64,000 nt of DNA from Megalonaias nervosa. Lineage: Eukaryota > Mollusca > Bivalvia > Unionida > Unionidae. The stretch covers positions 1 to 64,000 of the forward strand of contig JAECUM010016884.1 of NCBI GenBank assembly GCA_016617855.1. Direction: 5' to 3'. This document shows positions 56,079-64,000 of this stretch, piece after piece. Each line of letters starts with the position of its first letter. The first letter of the stretch is position 1. The notes beneath the pieces are model-generated. The model ran no database searches. It saw nothing but the letters and a program-made list of their open reading frames with translations, and was not told the origin of the DNA. The position numbers were made by a program, and so were the translations under genes.

Positions 56079-56794
56079 TGTTTATTTTTGCACGTTTTAT
56101 AAAATTTATCGAGTGAAATTTATCAATACAACAACGAAACATCTTAGCTGGATCACGTGCGAGTTTATCGAATAAAAAGAAATTATATTTATCTTTAGTT
56201 GCCGGATGATCTAATTTAATAAATTTATCTTTTGTTACATCACCGCATTGCTCGTTTGCAATATTTCTAAAATCAACATTGTCTAGTCCAGGAAATAATA
56301 TAAAATATCCCGTATTTCGCCTAATAAATCTGTCGACATTGTATAACCCTTGCGCGAGATAAACTGAATTACATTTTGTGTTACGCGACAATGAAAAATA
56401 AGACTTAATCTTATTCATCTCCCCGCTTTTTAGCGGGATATCGTCAAACACAATTATGTTATGCTCAGACGAATCAAGTTCATTTACTGGAATTAATTCC
56501 TCTGGTTGTTTGATTAAAAATACATCATCGCCAGTGCCAAGCTCATCACGAAGTCTATCATTATATTCGCTTAATAACTCGTATTTATCCTGTTGCGGAT
56601 TAATTGTGTAATTATATACCCTATCAAAGTTGAAGTTGTCGCTGAGCAAAAGATTTAATAATAGATTTGTTTTACCAGACCCTGTGCGACCGACGATAAG
56701 ATAATGACAATCTGGAAGTTCGTTGTTGTGTTTATGTTGATTAATCGCCCTGTGTCAATATTTAATATCGAGTTATTATTAAGTAAGTTGACAT
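56014..56794 (-). pseudogene. A32/FtsK-type packaging ATPase, type 1 (module R copy)
   Basis: A longer relative of the module L ATPase. Walker A GRTGSGKTN is at about 56665-56690, just before the long frame 56649-56014, which has Walker B HNIIVFDDI, SLSRNTKCNSVYLAQGLYNV and FPGLDNVDFRNI. It also preserves the C-terminal part lost in L (DHPATKDKYNFFLFDKLARD). The N-terminal residues are broken by frameshifts near 56700-56760. The end overlaps the start of the coiled-coil gene at 56078. Confidence 0.78.
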
Positions 56795-56819
56795 AAAATT
56801 GTCAGACAATAAACAAATA

Positions 56820-58069
56820 ATGAGCTATTATACAAACTTTGGAACATCATTAGGTGACTCGTTGGCTGTAAGTACACCAATACACGGCAATGTTGATTTA
56901 TCAGGCTACCTAAGAAAGACTGGCGATATAATGACAGACAATTTGTTAATGTCAAATCAACGAGTACTAAGTTTAGAAACAAATTATCCGCCAATAAATG
57001 TTGTTAATACACAAGCTGTTAGTTATGCACAACTAAAATCTGTAGACGGTAATAAACTATCATTGACAGGAGGAACTTTAAGCGGTAACTTAGATATGTC
57101 AGGAAAACTTTTAAATTTGGAGACCGAGTATCCACCAGCAAAGTTAAATCAAACCCTAGCGGTAAGTTGTTTGCAGTTGAAGTATATGGAATTGCAACAA
57201 GCTTGACAAAACCGGTGGAACGGTCACAGGTGATATTAATATGTCGAGTAAAAAAAAATATTGGGTTAGAAACTGAGTATCCGCCAGCAAATGTCGATAA
57301 TACACAAGCGGTGAGTTATGCGCAACTAAAATATGTTGACGATAACAAGCTTAAAAGGCCGGCGACATAATGACAGGTAACATGATAAAAAACTTGATTA
57401 CCAACAACCCCGCCACCAGCTGATGATACTGATGTCATGTTTTATGCTCAGTTTAAAAAAGAACTCGCCCCGTATTTTAAGCGATCCGGTGGACTAATGT
57501 CAGGCAACATAAATATCAGAAGCAATAAAATAACAACGACATAATTTCCAGTTAACCCTAATGATCTGACAAATAAAGCGTATGTTGAGAGTCTGTCCAG
57601 AGGTGGTATAACATGAACCAAGAACAATGCTGAGTATCTTCCAACACTTTTTAAGGTAACTGACAACCGAGTTGGGTTTGAGGTAAGCGCATCAACACAT
57701 TATCATGAGAACTATCCTCATTACGCCTTCTCTCATACACAGGAATGGACAACAAAACTTTGAAAACTTTTGGATCAAAATGAAATGTCCCACTGCAGTT
57801 GCTATTTGGCAATTTCATTTGCGCGGTCGAATAAACTCTAGTGTTGGCAAAAGTTATAATTGGCGATTGGAGGGATCAACCGATGATATCGACGGGTAAT
57901 ATTATGTAGTACAGAAAATACATATATCTCAAAAACACAATATTTTACGATTCCAACAGAAAATACAGTTAGTAAGTACTTGTATTTTCGAGTTTATGTT
58001 GTCGCTGCTGAACATTCGTTTCAAAGATTGACAGCATTTCAAATATACACACTCGACGATCAAATTTAA
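56820..58069 (+). pseudogene. Fibre-like attachment protein with discoidin-like head (module R copy)
   Basis: ATG at 56820 (MSYYTNFGTSLGDSLAVST). Same repeats as module L (LRKTGDIMTDNLLMSNQRV, TQAVSYAQLKSVDGNKL), with roughly 80% nucleotide similarity by eye. Breaks near 57180, 57250, 57370, 57540, 57615 and 57765, plus a TAA at about 57898, make it far more damaged than L. The head keeps WQFHLRGRINSSVG and YNWRLEGSTDDI. It diverges from the ATPase gene across about 25 bp. Confidence 0.72.
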
Positions 58070-58086
58070 TTTAATACTATAAAATA

Positions 58087-58601
58087 ATGTCAGAACCACC
58101 AATTATAACCATTGCGAGAGAATTTATGATAATATTTTTAACCCTAACAAAGATGTTGGAGCTGTTAATGATATAACAGAAGTAATCCAAGATATGAAAA
58201 ACATATAGCATTAAATCATTCAACAGTCCAACATTGGCAGAAAATGTTGATTTTATTTGCGTTATGTATATAAGAGGACCACAACTGAAAAAAGCAATAA
58301 GAAATTTTGATATAATAAACAGATACTGTCACCCAGATGATTGTCTAGAAGAGCAAAAACAAGTCGAAACCCAGGTATAAAAATATTGCTTGAGTTTAAT
58401 TCGAATAACATAAAATTAATAATTGCAACAGGCCTGTTACAAGCACGAGGTTGTACTGGAAGAACACTGGAAGAAAGAAGAGTAAACAAAAATCATAGTC
58501 GTCTTGACAAACTAGCGGAATATAAAATAATAAGAATAAAAAGAAACAAAAGTTACACGATAGTTTTTCAAAACGAGAAATTTTTAAGTATCTCGATATG
58601 A
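58087..58601 (+). pseudogene. Virus-derived protein of unknown function (module R copy)
   Basis: ATG at 58087 (MSEPPIITIA), counterpart of 29821-30269. Early frameshifts disrupt the first 60 codons. The conserved end (GCTGRTLEERRVNKNHSR followed by a basic tail) is in the open frame 58341-58601. Function unknown. Confidence 0.58.
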
Positions 58602-59372
58602 ACTACCATGACAAAGAAACCCTAGTTAAAATCGCTAGTATGACAGTGAATACGGAGTTAATTATTAAAGTGTACTCGAACGTAATTTTACCAACGATAC
58701 GTAAAAAAACAGAATGAGATCCGATTATTGCTACTAAATCTCTAGAGATAATCAAAGATTTTAACAAGGAAATTGATAATTTCAGTGATGATGAGCGAGA
58801 GAAGTTTTTAAAGAAGTCGAACAAGTAGGGTTGATAGAAAAGATTGATTCTTATTACGAATAAGTGAGGAAGACGATGTTCCACTTCCATCGCTCCAACG
58901 CTCTAGACAATTGTCATTACGAAATTATTACAAAGAAATCGAGAAAATATTTACGAAACGATACCACAAATTATTGTTTAAAGTAACTGCTGTTACTCTT
59001 TTCAGAATTGAACGAGACACAATAGGAAATTCATGCTAATAAACTTTGTAGTCGCATATGTAATTATCAGACAATATCTTGTTCTCAAAAATTTCACGTT
59101 GGATCAAATAAGTTCGGAACTAGGATTTGTTGATGACACAGAAGGTGAATGTGGTAATTTGGTGAATAAAACGAATTTGTATGAACTTGAATTAGAGGAC
59201 ATTTTTTTATTCCTACACTTGGCTAAAGAAAAATGAGGTACTAACAGCTGATCGATACGATTATACTTTGTCAGTTGTTTATGACAAGAACATAGATTTT
59301 TTAGCTGACAATAATAAGTTCCATGAATTTCTTGATTCAATTGTTGGTATTAGAACTTTTAATATCGTGTAA
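58598..59372 (+). pseudogene. Virus-derived protein of unknown function (module R copy)
   Basis: ATG at 58598 (MNYHDKETLVKIASM), counterpart of 28968-29756. It overlaps the previous gene's frame by 4 bp (58598-58601). Contains a TGA at about 58715 and several indels. The conserved block LVLKNFTLDQISSELGFVDD is open in 59033-59236. Ends at 59372 with GIRTFNIV, matching GARTFVFV in L. Confidence 0.58.
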
Positions 59373-59395
59373 AAATTGTAAGCAAATATTGTATA

Positions 59396-59886
59396 ATGAA
59401 AAAACAGATCATCGAATGCAATTATATTTCAGAAAAAATTCCAAAACAAGATGTTGACGAACTAATGCAATATTACAAATTTTATCATAAAAACCTCTGG
59501 TGTGTTAAACAATGTTACAAGCATTACAGTAGAATCCTTCTACTAGTATCATATTTACCACTGCTAAAGACCAACTCTGGTATAATCTCAAGTGGAGCAT
59601 CATTAAACCCCGTTTTTGTTAATAATATCTGGTGTTGGTGTCTCTCTTTCAACAGCGTGTAAGAAAATTGAGCCTCGACTTTAAACCAAAATAAATGCTT
59701 GTAAAACAGCACGTATCACTTATAAAAAAATTACTTGATCAGATACGATCTTATTTGCGAGGTGTAAAATATGATATGGACGATTTAATACACCTGTTCC
59801 GTGTTATTGACAGTATGTTAACAGATATTCTGCCAATGAGAGTTAGGAGATATGAAAAAGATTATCATAAAATATGGTTATGTTAG
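59396..59886 (+). pseudogene. Virus-derived membrane-type protein of unknown function (module R copy)
   Basis: ATG at 59396 (MKKQIIECNYISEKIPKQDV), counterpart of 28475-28954. Includes YYKFYHKNLWCVKQCYKHY and GIISSGASLNP; a frameshift near 59615, then a frame from 59695 with IRSYLRGVKYDMDDLIHLF and EKDYHKIW to the stop. Outermost gene of module R; viral homology ends about 15 bp later. Confidence 0.6.
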
Positions 59887-59901
59887 TAGTAATATTTAAT
59901 G

Positions 59902-59907
59902 AGCTGT
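59902..59907. other. AGCTGT hexamer, candidate right target-site duplication
   Basis: It lies one base beyond the right end of L/R homology (about 59901) and is identical to 28439-28444. See the left copy. The sequence immediately inside each edge is similar as an inverted repeat (ATTAAACATTTACTACT at left; complement of AGTAGTAATATTTAAT at right). Confidence 0.3.
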
Positions 59908-62900
59908 TTCTAGATCAGAGACAGCCTTCCCCTCCAAAATATATTTCGTCACCTTGTTGTGTGCTAGAAAAGGCTGGTGAGTGAAACTACATATTTCGCA
60001 CCTTATTTTGAGCTAGAAAAGGCTGGTGAAGAAAATGTCAACATAGAAGCGTCTTGAAAGGGGAGGGGATATCTGAGATAGAAACATCATTTACTATGAC
60101 TATTGCTGTTATCATAAATTGATTAATATTCAAGTTGTTTGCATTGCCTTTTACTTCTTTAACTTTGGGTTTTTGTTTTGGTTTTGTTTATTATTTTGGG
60201 TCGAAAATATACAGTATGAAAGTGCATGTTTAAACTTCTTAGTGTCTAATATCGGTGCTAGACAAGGGTACATAAGGAGTTCAATATTGTTGTCATTATT
60301 TACTGATGATGTATATACCCTTGTGCGATAAAGCTGCCTGTCAGATATCGTTATTAATAATGAAATGCAGCAATATTTTGTCTACTATGGATGTTATTTG
60401 CTGCCTGTGTTGTCAGTTGTTCTCAAACTTGAATAGACTTTAAAAAAACAAGTAAATACTATACTATATTGTGTGATAATGCCGATAATGGTTTAAAAGT
60501 AAACGATACAAAAATGATTGCTTTTCGAAGCAGCAGTTATGTATAAAAATATGATATATGGACATCTGCTATGGATACCTTTAGATTTTGGTTTAGCAGT
60601 TTCGTAAGATAATTTCTTTCCGACTGTCTTTTAAAAGGATAGCTACTTAACATTACTGAAAATGTTAACTGTAAGTGCGATAATTATTTGAAAATAGTGA
60701 CGAAAGTTGAAAATTGCTAACGTGTTCATGTTCCACACTAAGTAACTAAAGCATTGTTAGCTGTTCATAAAATTAGAATAGAGACAAGAGGATAGCGGTA
60801 CGATAGGATTTCTTTATAATAGCCCTATTAGAAGATGAAAATAGTGTGTTATTGTCTTTCTCTACAATATGGCTTTTTAAACAATGATGTTCATATATCC
60901 AGAATAGTTATCTGGGCTCTATACAAGATTTTCACTTGTGTATGGGAAATAACCAACCTACAACTATCAAGAATAAAAGTGTATATACTAAGCACATTTT
61001 AGAAGAATATTTTAGACAGAATCGATATTTATAGGTTACTGTGTTTGTATGAGAAAATATGAACGAGTTTTTCTGAGTAATACTGCACGACGTTGGGAGT
61101 GATGTATTCGTCCAGAAAAACGAGGTCATATTTTACCATTGAAATGTTTTAACATTTGTATAATATACTTATTCCGTTTTCCTACCTAAAGCTTAATAAT
61201 AAAGTAATACACTACCAGAAATAAAGTAATTAAATTTAATGTTGTATTTCAAAATAAATACTCAGCCGTATATTCATCAGTATACAACAACAATAGTGAC
61301 CTCTAAACTTCGTCGTGCGCCCGAAATTTGTTTAAAACAATTTCGATTTGGTCTCTTTAAAAGTGAAATTTAGAGTCATATTTTGAATGAATGCGCATTA
61401 AACAAATATCCAGTTGGTCTAGAATTGATGGATTTTGTTGTTATGTTGATCCAAATCCATTCTGATTTTCTTCTTATGATGGACTCGATTTTGGGGTCAA
61501 TTCAGTACAGTAAGCAGATTGTGATCTCAGTTGAAAATGTCGAAGTTACAGTACAAATTCCGGTGTGCATCAGATTTTCCATGACATGTGTCGTGTTATT
61601 TGGATATGCAGAAGTAACTACGAAAGTACATTTTCAGGAAATTAAAGATGAGTAAATGTACGTATACATATTACCATTCTTATTATCAGCTAAAGGAGGC
61701 ACATAATTTTGCCCTGACATTTGCATACTCGCAGTTGTAGGGTCCTCTGCAATGACCTCTATCACAGTGTATGTCTTCTATCGCTAGCCTTACATTGTAT
61801 CAAGATCGTTAAACGGGAAACTTGTGAAGCAGCTGCTGTGTACCAGTCTGTTTAGCTAGCAGAAATAATAGTATATCGGCGTCTTGGATTGCTGTCTCTG
61901 ATGCTCTTCTTTCCCAACCAAAACTTCGCTTACATTTATTTCACATTTAGTCTTTTGAGTTGTGATAACCCTTGGCACAACTATGCTTTTCCGTGCTATT
62001 TTTCTAGACCATAAAGAACACTGGTCATAGTCTGAACCATTCTGTTTGCGAACGTTTACGAATATGTCTCCTACATAACTGTTTAAATGACCAGAATGGT
62101 AGTTGCAATTACCGCGACTCTCACGTTTATTGTTGACATTGCGAATATCACGTTCATTGGTTTGTATGTTTCAAAGTTTCGTTTCTGACTTAATGAACTC
62201 TTCCTCACGTTCAACTTTATATGCATATATATGCATATTTTCATGACAATGCAACAGAATGTCAACGATCCATCCACGTTATTTCAGTTTCCCCTCGTTA
62301 TGATCGTTTAAACCAAACCAAACATGGAATTTGTAAAACAAATTATCAAACACGTCTCATACAGAACTCAATATATGCACGAAATAACGTTTCGGAGCTG
62401 ATTCCATGTTCGTAGTTTATATATATTGATACAAATTTGAACATCTATCCATACAAGTGAATGTCTATATAACCATAATACATAAATATGGTGATAATGA
62501 GGATGACTGCGTAAAGATCCAAACCTGTTCAAATAATGAGGTATGTTGTCTGTAAAATATCAGTTTCAATCTAAATAGCGAACAGATTACATTTATAGCA
62601 TAGCTAGTGGTTTGCCATTTTGTTTAACCTATACATGTACTGTGAAATTTGTGTGGCGCAACAATCGGTTTAATTAAGATTAACCGAAAACTACACCTAA
62701 TAATACAATGCTATTTTTTTTACTGCTTAACGTATGGTGTCTTTGTTTGTGTTGTTTTCTATCTAAAAGAAATATTTAAAGAGACAAGAGACAAATTATA
62801 TCCTCATGCTCGGTGAATGGTCAGTTTTAAACATTGGGTTATCTACACTAAATTTTATCTGATGAAAATTCTATCAGCATAGTGCACGTACTCCACTCGA

Positions 62901-64000
62901 TCGTGGCAGTATAGCATCATTCATTATATGGACGATATATGATTCAATTATTTATAAGTAGGTTATTAAAATAAACGAAAACCGTAACCTGCAGTCTATC
63001 TTATAGTATGTATGTGTGTTTTGTGTGAGTGAGAGACAAAGAAGAATTACAAATGATACAACACAGGCTAGAAAAACAGTTCCAAAATATATCCTACTGC
63101 ACTGAAACATGAATTTACAAGCTAAAATAGGATTACCACTGCTTCATCTGCAATGCTAGATTATCCGTAAAAGCGCCATTCATTACAAGTGAAATGTATG
63201 GTTTTCCGAGTTTTCGGGATTTCATATTAGCCTATTTCTTTTTCAAAGTCAGAATCTTCCATAATATCCTCATAACATTAAATGAGCAGCATCTTTTAGA
63301 AGCATTAGTGATGAACCCGGCCAATTTCTGATATGTACAACTGAAATAACAATTAGTGTTTTTTCACTTCAGAAACACATCTCCTATTCCAAATATAAGA
63401 CGGTTAAAAACGATTGTGCAAATTTCAGTTTCACGAAGTATTGCCTTTCATCAAACAAATGATGTTTTAGGGTTCCATGTTTGTTGGGAAAGGTGGACAA
63501 GTATACATAAAATGACAAGGAAATACATTCACAAAATATCGCAAAGACACAAATACAACACAAGTGTGAAAACCACTTTGTAATGTTCTTATTTTACAGC
63601 TATGGTTCATGGATTCAATACTCACAGCATCTCTACAGGTTATTTTCAATGGCGGTTGCAGGTAGACAACGGTGAGAAACTGAAATTGGTAATACTAATT
63701 CTAATGAAATAATAAGGGAGAATGCCAAATATTCTTTTTCAAAAGAGAAATTTGTAAATAGTGTGGGCTCTAATTGAACCATTACCTGCTTACCTCTTTA
63801 AATTCAACTCCAGAGATAGAGAGTTAAACAAACACTAATAGTAAGGTTTAACAAAATATTACAAAGACAACTAGCATGGAAACGCATGAACTCGAGTAAA
63901 ATGGGAAGAAAGACCTAAAAACAAAATGTTACCTCTGTAAAATAACGATAAAAAATTTGCATGCTAACCGAAAACAACTTTCGGCTGAGTTGCATATATT
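59908..64000. other. Gene-poor host DNA right of the viral block
   Basis: Only short frames are present (at most 90 codons, 61383-61655), none resembling a known family. AT-rich sequence without inverted-repeat, LTR or tandem structure that I could identify. A short direct duplication occurs near 59945-60030 (two copies of GAGCTAGAAAAGGCTGGTGA-like sequence, with ATATTTCG before each). Confidence 0.5.

Noticed and set aside
28445..59901. CRISPR array, bacterial operon or prophage
   Set aside because: Phage-like fibre repeats raised the idea, but the integrase, protease, capsid and ATPase types are those of eukaryotic Polinton/adintovirus elements, and host exons with introns lie next to them.
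61383..61655. 90-codon plus-strand frame at the right edge
   Set aside because: No family likeness, no splice or gene context; cannot be distinguished from chance.

Overview
The window is eukaryotic, most likely from an invertebrate, and a bivalve mollusc is my best guess. It is AT-rich, with GT-AG introns, a split host gene, a Ty3/gypsy retrotransposon, mariner and hAT-like remnants, and a tRNA-derived SINE of a type I associate with bivalves. The host assignment is an inference.

Left part (1-28,440). One host gene, a MORN3 orthologue, lies on the minus strand. Its four coding exons (26,567 to 8,702) splice in frame to 251 aa. Its introns hold most of the mobile DNA: a hAT-like element (13,669-15,160, 7-bp target duplication), a mariner transposase relic (about 16,230-17,130), a (TA)n tract, a Ty3/gypsy-like LTR element (19,650-24,561, 226-bp LTRs, 5-bp duplication GTAGC) carrying a nested SINE-like fragment, and a 741-bp inverted-repeat element (25,557-26,297). 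A SINE lies upstream at 27,585-27,853. The first 8.7 kb has degenerate repeats and no gene I recognise.

Central part (28,445-59,901). This is the exceptional region. It is a 31-kb patchwork of endogenous double-stranded DNA virus sequence of the Polinton/Maverick-adintovirus type. At least three genome copies from two lineages are present. Module L (28,445-36,778) has, leftward, three uncharacterised genes and a fibre gene with a discoidin-like head; rightward, packaging ATPase type 1, a coiled-coil gene, a penton-like gene, a small virion-like gene, the major capsid gene, a second small virion-like gene and a 57-aa pX-like basic protein. Module E1 (36,780-44,285) is bounded by about 240-255 bp inverted repeats. 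It carries packaging ATPase type 2, a zinc-ribbon phospholipase A2, a DDE integrase, the tail of a DNA polymerase B-helicase-HNH polyprotein, a penton-like gene, a membrane-protein gene and fused gene ends left by internal deletion. Module E2 (about 44,286-52,937) is a second E-lineage copy, in tandem: iteron-like repeats, an unknown gene, penton, membrane protein, fibre, adenovirus-type protease, small virion-like protein, major capsid, a second small virion-like protein and coiled-coil genes, ending in the same terminal repeat. Module R (55,565-59,901) is a more decayed, inverted relative of the left part of L. An AGCTGT hexamer flanks the outer ends of L and R.

Taken together, the E-lineage copies carry a nearly complete virus gene set: integration, replication, packaging, maturation, capsid and attachment. 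No single copy is complete. Most genes are broken by one-base indels (often in A/T runs) or stops. ATPase 2, the phospholipase, the E2 small virion-like protein and the pX-like protein are open. The locus therefore looks like a viral fossil bed that still holds some intact frames.

Right part (52,938-55,564 and 59,908-64,000). I see no recognisable gene; this is probably host intergenic DNA.
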